Assembly (NCBI RefSeq): GCF_001866665.1
Contig: NZ_MLYO01000013.1
Location: forward strand, 62,001 to 126,000
From: Streptomyces monashensis
GTDB taxonomy: Bacteria > Actinomycetota > Actinomycetes > Streptomycetales > Streptomycetaceae
Direction: 5' to 3'
Length of the DNA stretch: 64,000 bases
Positions 47,030 through 55,837 of the stretch are shown one piece after another (the first letter of the stretch is position 1; each line of letters starts with the position of its first letter). The notes below the pieces were generated by a model. The model was given only the letters and a program-made list of their open reading frames with translations, was not told the DNA's origin and did not search any database. The position numbers were made by a program, and so were the translations under genes.

Positions 47030-48291
47030 GGCACGTGTGGCAACAGACCCGCTCCTTCCCGCCCCCGGCACGGGTGTTGATGGTCAATCAGTTCGCCATC
47101 AACCTGGCCTTCTACATGCTCATGCCCTACCTCGCCGCCCACCTCGCACACGGACTCGGCCTCGCCGCCTGGGCGGTGGGGCTCGTGCTCGGCGTGCGCA
47201 ACTTCTCGCAGCAGGGGATGTTCCTCATCGGCGGCACCCTCGCCGACCGCCTCGGCTACAAGGCCCCGATCATGGCGGGCTGTCTGCTGCGCACCGTGGG
47301 TTTCGGGCTGCTCGGCTGGGTCGACAACCTGCCCGCCCTGATCGCCGCCTCCGCCGCGACCGGCTTCGCGGGCGCCCTGTTCAACCCCGCCGTCCGCGCC
47401 TACCTCGCCGCCGAGGCCGGCGAGCGACGCGTCGACGCGTTCGCCGTGTTCAACGTCCACTACCAGGCCGGCATGCTCCTCGGCCCGCTCGTCGGGCTCG
47501 CCCTGCTGGCGGCCGACTTCCGCCTGGTCTGCACGACCGCGGCGGCCGTCTTCGCCGGACTCACCCTGCTCCAGTGGCGCACCCTGCCCGCACGCCACAC
47601 CCGAGGGGCGGGCGCCGCGGGAAGCAGTGTGGCGGCGCAGTGGCGCACGGTCGTGGCGAACCGGCCCTTCCTTCTCTTCGCCACGGCGCTGATCGGCTCC
47701 TACGTCCTGACCTTCCAGGTCTACCTCGCGCTGCCCCTGGCCGCGACCGACGCCCTCGGATCCGGCGGTACGGCCGTCACCAGCGGCCTGTTCGTGGTCT
47801 CGGCCGGGGTCGCCGTGGCCGGGCAACTGCGGCTGACGGGCTGGGCGAAGCGACGGTGGCGACCCGAACAGGCACTCGTGCGGGGGCTGCTCGCGATGGG
47901 GCTGGCGTTCCTGCCGCTCGTGTTCGCCCCGCGCGCCTCGTCCCCGGCCGTGCTCGGCTCGCTGGTGGCGGCGGTCGTCCTCCTCGCGGCGGGTTCGGCG
48001 GTGGTCTACCCGTTCGAGATGGACACCGTCGTCGCCCTGTCCGGGGACCGGCTCGTCGCCACGCACTACGGCCTCTACAACACCGTCTCCGGCCTCGGCA
48101 TCACCCTGGGCAACCTGGTCGTCGGCGCGATGTGGGACCACGCGCTGCGCCACGGCGCCCTCTGGCTGACCTGGGCGGCACTGACGGCGACGGGGACGGC
48201 CTGCGCCGCCGCGGTGGCCGCGCTCGCGCGAAGCGGGCGGCTGACGGCACGGCGGCCGGAGGCGGTCGCGGCCTGGAGAGGGACCCCGTGA
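47026..48291 (+). CDS. MFS transporter
   Basis: 421 aa with 12 hydrophobic segments. The loop 2-3 region [17 protein letters not shown] fits the MFS signature, and [20 protein letters not shown] is typical of drug/metabolite efflux types. It overlaps the upstream PLP-enzyme gene by 4 bp, so the pair is translationally coupled; export of the enzyme's amino-acid product is a reasonable inference. Confidence 0.92.
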   Translation: MRHVWQQTRSFPPPARVLMVNQFAINLAFYMLMPYLAAHLAHGLGLAAWAVGLVLGVRNFSQQGMFLIGGTLADRLGYKAPIMAGCLLRTVGFGLLGWVDNLPALIAASAATGFAGALFNPAVRAYLAAEAGERRVDAFAVFNVHYQAGMLLGPLVGLALLAADFRLVCTTAAAVFAGLTLLQWRTLPARHTRGAGAAGSSVAAQWRTVVANRPFLLFATALIGSYVLTFQVYLALPLAATDALGSGGTAVTSGLFVVSAGVAVAGQLRLTGWAKRRWRPEQALVRGLLAMGLAFLPLVFAPRASSPAVLGSLVAAVVLLAAGSAVVYPFEMDTVVALSGDRLVATHYGLYNTVSGLGITLGNLVVGAMWDHALRHGALWLTWAALTATGTACAAAVAALARSGRLTARRPEAVAAWRGTP

Positions 48292-48487
48292 GGGCCGCCT
48301 CTGCAGGTGGTGCCGTGCCTGCCGCGCAGCCCGCCTCCCGTACAGGTGGCGGGGTTGCGTCCGGCACTGCCACCGTCACGAGGACGGCACGCTCGACGCG
48401 GGCGGATTCACGGCGGGCGGGCGATCCTGGTGAGCGAGCGGTGCTGCGCGGAGGCGGCGCTGCGCGAAGGCCAGGAGGCGCGCCCCG

Positions 48488-49114
48488 GTGATCGCCGTCA
48501 ACCCGTTGAACAGTGCCTCGGTGCTGGCCGCCTTCGGCGCGCTGGGCGTCCTGGTGGTGCTCTTCGCGGAGTCCGGGCTGCTGGTCGTCGGCTTCGTCCT
48601 GCCCGGTGACACGTTGCTGTTCCCGGCCGGGGTGCTGTGCGCCGGCGGCGCGCACCAGCCGCCGCGGCTGGCCCTGTGGCAGGTGCTGGTGTGCGCCGCC
48701 GTCGGGGCGGTGGCCGGCGGGCAGGCCGGCTATCTGATCGGCCGCCGCGGCGGACAGGCGCTCCTGGCCCGCACCTCCAGCCGCCGGGTGAAGGCGACGG
48801 CCGCCCGCGCCGAGGAGCTGCTCGCCCGGTACGGCTATGGGAAGGCGCTGGTCATCGGCCGGTTCGTGCCGTTGCTGCGAACGGTTGTGCACCCCGTGGC
48901 CGGTGCGCTCGGGGTGCCTGTCCGCACCTTCACGCTGTGGCAGACCGTGGGCGGGGTGCTGTGGTCGCAGACGCTGGTCCTCGCCGGTTACAGCCTGGGG
49001 GCGTCGGTCCCGCGCATCGACGACTATCTGCTGCCGCTGGTCGCGGTGGTCGTCGTCGTGTCGATGGTGCCGTTGCTGATCGAGACGTACCGCCGGCGGC
49101 GTGAGAACCGATAG
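48488..49114 (+). CDS. DedA-family membrane protein
   Basis: 208 aa from GTG 48488 (AGGAGG about 11 bp upstream). Family features: E28 in the LFAESGLLVVGFVLPGDTLLFPAG segment, then GQAGYLIGRRGG and the RFVPLLRTVVHPVAG motif with the conserved Arg and Pro. Known: DedA proteins are likely lipid scramblases/flippases recycling undecaprenyl phosphate and supporting proton-motive force. Four to five hydrophobic segments. Alone on its strand after the MFS gene (196-bp gap). Confidence 0.9.
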   Translation: MIAVNPLNSASVLAAFGALGVLVVLFAESGLLVVGFVLPGDTLLFPAGVLCAGGAHQPPRLALWQVLVCAAVGAVAGGQAGYLIGRRGGQALLARTSSRRVKATAARAEELLARYGYGKALVIGRFVPLLRTVVHPVAGALGVPVRTFTLWQTVGGVLWSQTLVLAGYSLGASVPRIDDYLLPLVAVVVVVSMVPLLIETYRRRRENR

Positions 49115-49173
49115 GGCCGGGCCGCACGGCGCAGCCGTGGATCGCCGACGACCCCGCGCCCCTTCAGGGCGCT

Positions 49174-50139
49174 TCAGACGTCCGTACCCCGATACGTGGC
49201 CCGGCCCCCGACCGCCGCCAGCAGGACCGGCGGATCCGCCAGATCCGTGTCGGCCGCCGCCGGCGGATCGTCGGCCAGGACCGTGAGGTCGGCGCGGTGC
49301 CCCGCGGAGATCTCCCCCGCCCGTGCCTCCTCCCCCGCCGCCCAGGCCGCGTTGACCGTCATGCCCTGGAGCGCCTGCAGCGGGGAGTGAGGGCCTGGGC
49401 CGGGCCGCGCGGGGGCAGCGGGAGATCGGCGGGGCGGCGGTGGCGGGCGCCGGCCACGACCTCCGGCGGCGGGTACGGCGCGATGGGCCGGTCGGAGCCG
49501 AGCACGATCCGCGCCCCGGCCTCCCGCAGGTCCCTGGAGCCCGCGGTGGCAGTGGGGCGTCTCCAGCCAGGCGGTGCCGTTGTCGATCGTGCCGTCCATG
49601 AAGAGCTTCACCCCGGCCACCCGCCACAGGGCGCCGCCGGTGCCCTGGAGCCGGACGAGGCCGGCGACGGCGTCGCCGTCCGCCTCCGGCCGGCACCAGG
49701 GCGCGACGCGCAGCCGCAGCGGCAGTGCGGCCTCGGACTCCAGTGCCGCGTAGACGGCGAGGCTGTCCCCGTTCGCGTCCATCGCGTGGCCGCGGCTGAG
49801 GCCGGACGCCGCCATGGCGTGCAGCACCTCCGCAGTCCGGGCGCGCACCTCGGCCTCGGTGAGCCGGGGCGCGACGGCCTCGACGAGTGCGCAGGCCGCG
49901 TCCTCCAGCAGCAGTCCGGTGGGGCGGCCGTCGGCGTCGCAGACGATCTCGGAGCCCAGTCCGAACGGGCGCGGGCTGATCCGCCCGTCCCGCGCGGCGA
50001 GCACGGCGAACGCGGCGAGCGCGGTGTTGGCGTGGGCGCCCAGGCCGTCGAGGACGACGAGGACCTGCTCGCGCAGGACCGGCCGGTGGCGGCTGAGGTG
50101 GCGGGCGTTGATCCACAGTCGGCTGATCGCGTCGTAGGC
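49174..50139 (-). pseudogene. Amidohydrolase (YtcJ-like) pseudogene with internal deletion and frameshifts
   Basis: One frame gives SEIVCDADGRPTGLLLEDA, HAMDANGDSLAVYAAL and GVKLFMDGTIDNGTAWLE, all typical of YtcJ-type amidohydrolases, then runs into Arg-rich nonsense at about 49553. A second frame supplies REAGARIVLGSDRPIAPYPPP (about 49553 down to 49400). The first frame resumes at LQALQGMTVNAAWAAGEEA and ends at 49174. The central part with metal-binding histidines is deleted, and the N terminus before about 50139 is missing. The left boundary is approximate. Confidence 0.75.
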
Positions 50140-50149
50140 TGCGCCGGAG

Positions 50150-50347
50150 GTGCGGGCGAGAAAGCGGGCGAGGTGGCTCGGTGGGGCCGCCCTCGGGGCG
50201 TTCGGCCGGCAGGAGCCGGTCGAGTTCACCGGCCGCGGCCCCGTGGCCGCCGCCCTCGGCGGCATCGACCTGGCCCTGCCGGCCGGCCCGGCGGTGTCCG
50301 CGGCGGCGTACGCGCCGCTGATGCGCACACTTCGCGTCACCGGCTGA
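50150..50347 (+). other. Possible 3' fragment of an unknown gene
   Basis: The frame ending at 50347 reads LGAFGRQEPVEFTGRGPVAA, then ALGGIDLALPAGPAV and a stop after APLMRTLRVTG. It resembles the folded end of a protein without its start, and abuts the amidohydrolase remnant in the opposite direction. Family not recognised. Confidence 0.3.
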
Positions 50348-50567
50348 GGTCCCCGCCACGGCCCTCCGGGAGAGCCGGGACCACCCGCGCCCGGCCGCCG
50401 AGCACACCGCGGCCGACGACCAGCACGCGGACCGGATACCGGATACCGGACAGCATCGACACGCGCGGGAAATCCGCCAGCCCACTCAGAGCCACACACC
50501 CCGCGCGGGGCCGGCGCCCCGGACACCGAGCAGGCGCCAGGCGGGCCGCTGCCGTTCGCCGGGCGGT

Positions 50568-51056
50568 TCAGTGCGGGGTGCCGCCCTTGCGGCGCTTGCG
50601 GTTCGGGCGGTGGGGGCGGTGGACGGTGGCCAGCTCCCCGATGGCGGCGCGGACATGGGCCGGGTCGCCCCTGCGGGAACCTCCCGCGCACCACCAGGAC
50701 GGCCGCCCGTCGACGTCCCTCGGGTGCATGCCCAGGTCGTGGACGGTGCAGACCGGCCACGCCCGCCACAGCAGCTCGCTCACCGTCTCCTGGGCGGCGT
50801 CGGCGACGGCCGTCAGGGCCTCGGCGGCCGTCTCGTTCGGCAGCAGAGGGTTGCCGTGCGCCTCGCCGTCGGAGAGAGCCACGTAAACCTGCTCGTCCAG
50901 GTCCGCCCTCTCCGGGTGGACCGTCAGCCGCAGCGGGCGCTGCTCGGGGACCGTCGCCGCCAGATCCCGGTTGACGGCCGCCAGCGCCTCGTCCCACAGC
51001 GGGTATCGGCCGACGGGCACCTGGCGCGGCTCGGGCGGCCGGAGGGAAGGGCACAT
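50568..51056 (-). CDS. Conserved hypothetical protein
   Basis: 162 aa from ATG 51056 (GGGAGGATG about 6 bp upstream). It opens MCPSLRPPEPRQVPVGRYPL, contains PLRLTVHPERADLDEQVYVAL and a Trp/Cys-rich part (LLWRAWPVCTVHDLGMHP, then RPSWWCAGG), and ends in a basic tail. Soluble and probably folded. Family not recognised. It is divergent from the DUF779 gene across 142 bp. Confidence 0.7.
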   Translation of the reverse strand: MCPSLRPPEPRQVPVGRYPLWDEALAAVNRDLAATVPEQRPLRLTVHPERADLDEQVYVALSDGEAHGNPLLPNETAAEALTAVADAAQETVSELLWRAWPVCTVHDLGMHPRDVDGRPSWWCAGGSRRGDPAHVRAAIGELATVHRPHRPNRKRRKGGTPH

Positions 51057-51198
51057 ACGTGCATCCTCCCAGACCGCTGTCCCGGCCGAATCGAACCCGT
51101 TCGAGGAAGCGAACGCCGCCTTCTGGACGCCCCTGTGACGAGCCGTGAGACTGGGCCGGGAACGGCGCCCCGGCGCCCCGCTCTTCAGGACGGTGACC

Positions 51199-51558
51199 AT
51201 GGAAGAGGAAGTCCCCCGCGTCGAACTCACCCAGCGGGCCGCAGAGCTGGTGCGCCAACTGCGCGCCATGCACGGACCGCTGATGTTCCATCAGTCAGGC
51301 GGCTGCTGCGACGGAAGCGCGCCCATGTGCTACCCGGACGGCGAGTTCCGCACCGGCGACTCGGACGTGCTGCTGGCGGAGCTGTCGGTGGACGGCGTGG
51401 CGGAGCCCGTCACCTTCTGGATGTCCCGCAGCCAGTACCAGGCGTGGAGCCACACCCGGCTGATCGTCGACGTCGTGCCCGGACGGGGTAGCGGCTTCTC
51501 GCTGGAGGCACCCGAGGGGGTGCGTTTTCTCACCCGTTCTCGCGTAGTCGAGGCCTAG
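51199..51558 (+). CDS. DUF779 family protein (aldehyde dehydrogenase companion)
   Basis: 119 aa from ATG 51199. The family core is clear: LMFHQSGGCCDGSAPMCYPD, then FWMSRSQYQAWSHTRLIVDV and EAPEGVRFLTRSRV. Known: DUF779 genes very often follow ExaC/AcoD-type aldehyde dehydrogenase genes; the cysteines may bind metal. Here that enzyme is at 31195-32718, so the usual pair appears split. No partner sits next to it. Confidence 0.9.
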   Translation: MEEEVPRVELTQRAAELVRQLRAMHGPLMFHQSGGCCDGSAPMCYPDGEFRTGDSDVLLAELSVDGVAEPVTFWMSRSQYQAWSHTRLIVDVVPGRGSGFSLEAPEGVRFLTRSRVVEA

Positions 51559-51653
51559 TCGGCCCGCCGTCCCCCCGCTTCTGCTCAACTGCCCCTGAAT
51601 CCCTTGGAACACGGGGACCCACAAGGCCAGTTGACGAGGCATCAGGGGGCACG

Positions 51654-52892
51654 GTGGCAGGACGAGACAGGCGTACGACAACGGCGAGAGCGGTTCTCAC
51701 GGTGGTCACCGCGTTCGGTGTGCTGGCCGGTGCGGCCCTGACGGGGGCGGCACCGGCCGCTGCCGTACCGGCGGGCACACGGATCGCGCCCGGGGTCACC
51801 TACCGGCAGTTCGACGTCCGGGCGGCCGCGGGTCCGACGCACGTCCATCTGCTCACGGTCGACCTGGGCGATCCGCGCGTCCGCGTGGACCTGCTGTATC
51901 CGGGCGCGGTGGCGGCGCGGGCCACCGTCTCCGGGATGGCGGACGCGGCCGGGGCGGTCGCGGGGGTCAACGGTGACTTCTTCAACATCACCGAGACCCA
52001 GCACCCGGGCGTGCCCGCCACCGGCGCGAGTGTCGGACCGGCGATCGCCCACGGGCTCGTACTCAAGGCGGCGGTGCCGGACGGCCAGCGGTTCGGGCCC
52101 GCGCTGCCGCCGGGCACGAACACCCGGGACGTCTTCGGTGTCGGTGTCGACCGGCGGGCCCGGATGGACCGCCTCTCCCTCACCGGCTCCGTCCGCACCC
52201 CGGCGGGCCGGTTCCCGCTGAAGGGCCTGAACCAGTACGCCCTCCCCGAGAACTCCGTCGGCGCCTTCACCTCGCGCTGGGGCAGCGCCTCGCGCGAGCG
52301 CGCGGTCTGCGGATCGGACACCGAGCGCTCGGCGCCGTGCAGCACCGACACCCACGAGGTGCGGATCCGCTCCGGCCGGGTCGTCTCCGCCTCCGACACC
52401 CCGGGCAGCGGCGCGATCCCGGCCGACACCACGGTCCTGGTCGGCCGCGAGGAGGGCGCGCGGCAGCTGCGCAAGCTCTCCGTCGGCGAGCGGGTGACCG
52501 TGACGCACGCCCTGGCGGCGGCCTCGTCCGGAGTGCCGTACGCGTTCGCCATCGGCGGGTTCCCGGTGCTGCGGGACGGCCGGGAGCTGTCCGGGCTGAA
52601 CGACGTCGCCTCGGCGGTGCGCACGGTCGTCGGCCTCACCGACGGCGGACGGCGGATGCTGATCCTGGCGCTGGACGGCGCCGCCGCCTACCGGTCCGGG
52701 ATGACGGTCGCCGAGGAGGCGGCCACCATGCGTTCGCTGGGCGCCTCCGACGCGTTCAACCTCGACGGCGGCGGCTCGGCGGAGATGGTCACCCGGGACG
52801 CCGGCGCCCGTACGGTGACGGTCCGCAACCATCCGAGCGGTGGCGCCGAGCGGCCCGTCGCGAACGGCATCGGCGTCTTCGCCGCCCCCTGA
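51654..52892 (+). CDS. Exported phosphodiester glycosidase family protein
   Basis: 412 aa from GTG 51654. A Sec signal (VLTVVTAFGVLAGAALTGAA, cleavage near AAA-VPAG) precedes a NAGPA-type phosphodiester glycosidase domain with GVNGDFFNI, YAFAIGGFPVLRDG, LALDGAAAYRSGMTV and DAFNLDGGGSAEMV. Known relatives: the human uncovering enzyme, which removes GlcNAc-1-P diesters; bacterial members act on cell-wall sugars or teichoic acid. Monocistronic on the plus strand. Confidence 0.9.
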   Translation: MAGRDRRTTTARAVLTVVTAFGVLAGAALTGAAPAAAVPAGTRIAPGVTYRQFDVRAAAGPTHVHLLTVDLGDPRVRVDLLYPGAVAARATVSGMADAAGAVAGVNGDFFNITETQHPGVPATGASVGPAIAHGLVLKAAVPDGQRFGPALPPGTNTRDVFGVGVDRRARMDRLSLTGSVRTPAGRFPLKGLNQYALPENSVGAFTSRWGSASRERAVCGSDTERSAPCSTDTHEVRIRSGRVVSASDTPGSGAIPADTTVLVGREEGARQLRKLSVGERVTVTHALAAASSGVPYAFAIGGFPVLRDGRELSGLNDVASAVRTVVGLTDGGRRMLILALDGAAAYRSGMTVAEEAATMRSLGASDAFNLDGGGSAEMVTRDAGARTVTVRNHPSGGAERPVANGIGVFAAP

Positions 52893-52905
52893 TCCGCCCC
52901 GCGCC

Positions 52906-53100
52906 TCAGGGGTGCAGGCTGCTGACCAGCTCGGCGGTCGCCGTGAGCCCGGTGTTGATGGTGGGACCCATGCTGGAGCCGGCCATGAAGAACCCGAGCA
53001 CCATGCAGACCAGGGCGTGCGAGACCTTCAGCCCGCCGTTGCGCATGAAGATCACGGCCAGAATCATGAGCAACAGCACCACTGAGATGGAAACGGCCAT
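52906..53100 (-). CDS. Small two-helix membrane protein
   Basis: 64 aa from ATG 53100 (GGAGGTTCCCG upstream). Two hydrophobic helices (VSISVVLLLMILAVIFM and VSHALVCMVLGFFMAGS) separated by RNGGLK, with a polar tail. I recall similar small proteins conserved in Streptomyces, some near plasmid-type genes; function unknown. It converges with the glycosidase gene. Confidence 0.75.
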   Translation of the reverse strand: MAVSISVVLLLMILAVIFMRNGGLKVSHALVCMVLGFFMAGSSMGPTINTGLTATAELVSSLHP

Positions 53101-53203
53101 CGGGAACCTCCTCCGCCACGCCCCTTGAGTGGCGTTTCGGCCGCAAGTGTGGCGTAGCGGAGGGTTGGTCCGGGCGGCTGACATGTCCCCCGATCGAGTG
53201 GTG

Positions 53204-53483
53204 TTACGCCGTGGGACGGGCGTCGAGGAAGGCCTCCAGGCCGGCGAGGTCGTCGGTGTTGAGGTAGTCGACACCGGCGGCCGGCAGTGCGGTCCACAGC
53301 GCGTCGCGGCGAGTGGGTCGAGGCAGCGGGATTCGAGGGTGCGGGTCGGGTCCGGCTCGGAGCTGTCGGGACCGATGAGGAGCCGGTCGCCGACGAGGAG
53401 GATGTCGGCCTCGACGCCGTTGAAGCGGTGGCCGAGCGCGTCGAAAAGCGGGTGCGGGTGCTCTCCGGAGCAGCCACGCGAAA
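53204..53483 (-). pseudogene. Remnant of a glycerophosphodiester/PI phosphodiesterase gene
   Basis: Reading down from 53483, one frame gives EHPHPLFDALGHRFNGVEAD, then ILLVGDRLLIGPDSSEPDPT and TLESRCLDPL. Another frame gives the end of such a protein: DALWTALPAAGVDYLNTDDL, then AGLEAFLDARPTA and a TAA at 53204-53206. The catalytic middle and the signal peptide are deleted and the two parts are out of frame. The family is recalled (TIM-barrel phosphodiesterases), not searched. Confidence 0.7.
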
Positions 53484-53510
53484 GAAGCCCGCCCCGGTGG
53501 GGCGGGCTTC
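53484..53510 (-). terminator. Terminator of the acyl-CoA dehydrogenase operon
   Basis: GAAGCCCGCCCC (53484-53495) and GGGGCGGGCTTC (53499-53510) form a perfect 12-bp stem with a 3-nt loop, 12 bp after the minus-strand stop at 53523. On that strand it is followed by TTTC, as expected for a factor-independent terminator. Confidence 0.9.
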
Positions 53511-53522
53511 AGCCGGGTGACG

Positions 53523-54623
53523 TCAGGGTGCCTGGAGGTCGACCAGCCCGGCCAGCGCCGAGCGATGCGCGCCCGCCGTGCCGTACGCGATCGAGTCCGT
53601 CTTGGCCCGCTTGAGGTACAGGTGGATCGGGTGCTCCCAGGTCATCCCGATCCCGGCGTGCAGCTGCAGCGCCTCCTCGGCGGCGTGGACGGCGACGGGG
53701 GCGGCGTACGCCTGCGCGACCGCGACCGCGATGTCCGTGTCCTCACCGGAGGCCAGCGCGTCGGCGGCGGCGCGGGCCGCGGCCCGGAGGTTGACCGTCT
53801 CCAGCCACAGCTGGGCGAGCCGGTGCTTGAGCGCCTGGAAGCCGCCGACCGGCCGGTTGAACTGCTTGCGCTCCTTGAGATAGCGGACCGTCTCGGTCAA
53901 CAGCCAGTCGGCGACGCCCAGTTGCTCGGAGGCGAGCAGTCCGGCGGCAGCGCGCAGGGCACGCCGTACGGCGGGTTCCGCGTCGCCGACACGGCGGCCG
54001 GGGGCGGCGTCGAGGGTCACCGTGGCGAGCGGCCGGGTCAGGTCCAGGGCGACCTGCGGGGTGACGGTCACGGCGTCGGCGGGCACGGCGTACAGGCCGC
54101 CGTCGTCGGCCGGGACCAGCAGCACATCGGCCGCGGCCGCGTCGGCGATGCCGGTCAACTCGCCGTACAGGGTGCCGTTCTCGACGCGTACGGCCTTGGT
54201 GGCGGCGCCCGGAGCCGTGTGCAGGGCGACCGCGAGGGCGCCGATGGTGCGGCCGGAGGCCAGCCGCTCCAGCAGGTCCCCGTCGCCGCAGGCGAGCAGG
54301 GCCTCGGTGGCCACGACCGCGCTGGCGAGGTAGGGAACGGGCGCCACGGCCCGGCCCAACTCCTCGAGCACGACGGCCACTTCGCGGTGCGAGGCGCCCT
54401 GGCCGCCCTGCGCCTCGGGCACCAGGAGGCCGGCCAGGCCCATGCCGTCGGCGAGCAGCTTCCACAGGGCGAGGTCGTGCGGGGCGTCCGACTCGGTGCG
54501 GGCGATGACGCCGGCCGGGGCGCAGTGGTCGGTGAGCAGGTCCCGTACGGCGGCCCGCAGCGCCTCTTCCTCCTCGGAGTAGAGGAGATCCTGCTGTGTG
54601 CGCTGTGTCGGCTGCGTTGTCAT
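53523..54623 (-). CDS. Acyl-CoA dehydrogenase (subunit-like, second of pair)
   Basis: 366 aa from ATG 54623, overlapping the upstream dehydrogenase stop (ATGA). N-terminal ACAD helices (YSEEEEALRAAVRDLLTDHC), LGLLVPEAQGGQG-like segment (GLAGLLVPEAQGGQGASHRE), and the C-terminal FAD-binding helices KERKQFNRPVGGFQALKHRLA and LQLHAGIGMTWEHPIHLYLKR. Known: tandem ACAD genes in actinobacteria often form alpha2-beta2 heterotetramers that oxidise sterol side-chain or other bulky acyl-CoAs. Such a heteromer is inferred here. Confidence 0.93.
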   Translation of the reverse strand: MTTQPTQRTQQDLLYSEEEEALRAAVRDLLTDHCAPAGVIARTESDAPHDLALWKLLADGMGLAGLLVPEAQGGQGASHREVAVVLEELGRAVAPVPYLASAVVATEALLACGDGDLLERLASGRTIGALAVALHTAPGAATKAVRVENGTLYGELTGIADAAAADVLLVPADDGGLYAVPADAVTVTPQVALDLTRPLATVTLDAAPGRRVGDAEPAVRRALRAAAGLLASEQLGVADWLLTETVRYLKERKQFNRPVGGFQALKHRLAQLWLETVNLRAAARAAADALASGEDTDIAVAVAQAYAAPVAVHAAEEALQLHAGIGMTWEHPIHLYLKRAKTDSIAYGTAGAHRSALAGLVDLQAP

Positions 54624-55837
54624 CGGGACAGGTCCTTCCACGCGACGTCCTTGTCGGTGCGCGGCTCGGCGGGCAGGCCGAGGACGCGCTCGGCGACGAT
54701 GTTCAGCAGGACCTCGCTGGTCCCGCCCTCGATGCTGTTGCCCTTGGCGCGCAGATAGCGGTAGCCGGCGTCGCGGCCGGTGAAGTCGACGAGTTCGGGG
54801 CGGCGCATGGTCCAGTCGTCGTACAACAGGCCCTCCTCACCGCGGAGTTCGACCTCCAGGCCGCTGATCTCCTGGTTGAGGCGGGCGAAGCCGAGCTTCA
54901 TGCCGGCGCCCTCGGGGCCGGGCTGACCGGCGACGAGCTGCTGGCGCAGCCGCTCGGCGGTGAGGCGGGAGACCTCGGCCTCGACCCACAGTTTCAGCAG
55001 CCGCTGGTGGAGGTCGTGGGTGCGCAGTTCGGGGCGCTCGCGCCAGGTCTTCGCGACCGGGCCGATCATGCCGCCCTCGCGGGGCAGCTGCATGCCGCCG
55101 ATGGCCACACGCTCGTTGTTGAGCGTGGTCTGCGCGACCCGCCAGCCGTCACCGACCTCGCCGAGGCGGCGGGAGTCGGGGATGCGGACGTCGGTGAGGA
55201 AGACCTCGTTGAACTCGGCCTCGCCGGTGATCTGGCGCAGCGGCCGGACGTCGACGCCCGGGTCGGTCATGTCGCACAGGAAGTAGGTGATGCCCGCGTG
55301 CTTGGGCACGTCCGGGTCGGTGCGGGCGATGAGGATGGCCCAGCGGGCGTTGTGCGCGCCGGACGTCCACACCTTCTGCCCGTTGACGACCCAGTCTCCC
55401 CCGCTCTCGGCTTCGCTCGAGCGGGAGGTGCCCCCACCTTCCCGTACGGCCCGGGTGCCGAGCGCGGCGAGGTCGGAGCCGGCACCGGGCTCGCTGAACA
55501 GCTGGCACCAGACCTCCTCGCCGGTCCACAGCGGCCGCAGATAGCGCTGCTTCTGCTCGTCCGTGCCGTACTTGAGGATGGTCGGCGCGGCCATGCCGAG
55601 CCCGATGCCGTTGCGGCGCGCGTCGTTGTCGGGGGCGCCGGCGGCCTCCAGCTCGGCGTCCACGGCGGCCTGGAGATGGCGGGGCGCGCCCAGTCCGCCG
55701 AGGCCCTCCGGGTAGTGCACCCAGGCGAGGCCGGCGTCGAAGCGGGCTCGCAGGAACTCCAGCCGGTCGGTGCTCGCGACCGGATACCGGTCCAGCAACT
55801 CCCGTGTGCGGCGCACCAGTTCATCGGCGTCGGTCAT
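54620..55837 (-). CDS. Acyl-CoA dehydrogenase (first of pair) with inserted repeat
   Basis: 405 aa. ACAD features: YPEGLGGLGAPRHLQAAVDA, CQLFSEPGAGSDLAALGTRAV, WVVNGQKVWTSGAHNARWAIL, and the FAD-binding end NSIEGGTSEVLLNIVAERVLGLP. Between VREGG and DWVVNG there is an extra segment, GTSRSSEAESGG, encoded by a hairpin sequence at about 55397-55438 that looks like an in-frame insertion of a dispersed repeat. It overlaps both neighbours (ATGA at 55834-55837 and 54620-54623). The insertion lies in a surface loop position, so activity may persist. Confidence 0.92.
   Translation of the reverse strand: MTDADELVRRTRELLDRYPVASTDRLEFLRARFDAGLAWVHYPEGLGGLGAPRHLQAAVDAELEAAGAPDNDARRNGIGLGMAAPTILKYGTDEQKQRYLRPLWTGEEVWCQLFSEPGAGSDLAALGTRAVREGGGTSRSSEAESGGDWVVNGQKVWTSGAHNARWAILIARTDPDVPKHAGITYFLCDMTDPGVDVRPLRQITGEAEFNEVFLTDVRIPDSRRLGEVGDGWRVAQTTLNNERVAIGGMQLPREGGMIGPVAKTWRERPELRTHDLHQRLLKLWVEAEVSRLTAERLRQQLVAGQPGPEGAGMKLGFARLNQEISGLEVELRGEEGLLYDDWTMRRPELVDFTGRDAGYRYLRAKGNSIEGGTSEVLLNIVAERVLGLPAEPRTDKDVAWKDLSR
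55397..55438. repeat. Hairpin repeat inserted in frame in an acyl-CoA dehydrogenase gene
   Basis: CCCGCTC (55400-55406) pairs with GAGCGGG (55419-55425) across a 12-nt loop, flanked by CTCCC and GGTGCCCCCACC-like sequence. I recall this type of CTCCCGCTC/GGTGCCCCC hairpin as a common intergenic repeat of Streptomyces. Here it adds about 12-14 residues to the protein. Confidence 0.55.

Noticed and set aside
45269..47071. 600-codon minus-strand frame opposite the lipoprotein/PLP-enzyme/MFS genes
   Set aside because: Typical G+C-rich shadow; Gly/Arg/Pro repeats and no motif, whereas the opposite strand encodes a clear PLP enzyme.
49174..51291. 705-codon minus-strand open frame
   Set aside because: It is open only because of G+C bias. 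Its left part holds amidohydrolase remnants; the right part overlaps the hypothetical gene at 50568-51056 in another frame.
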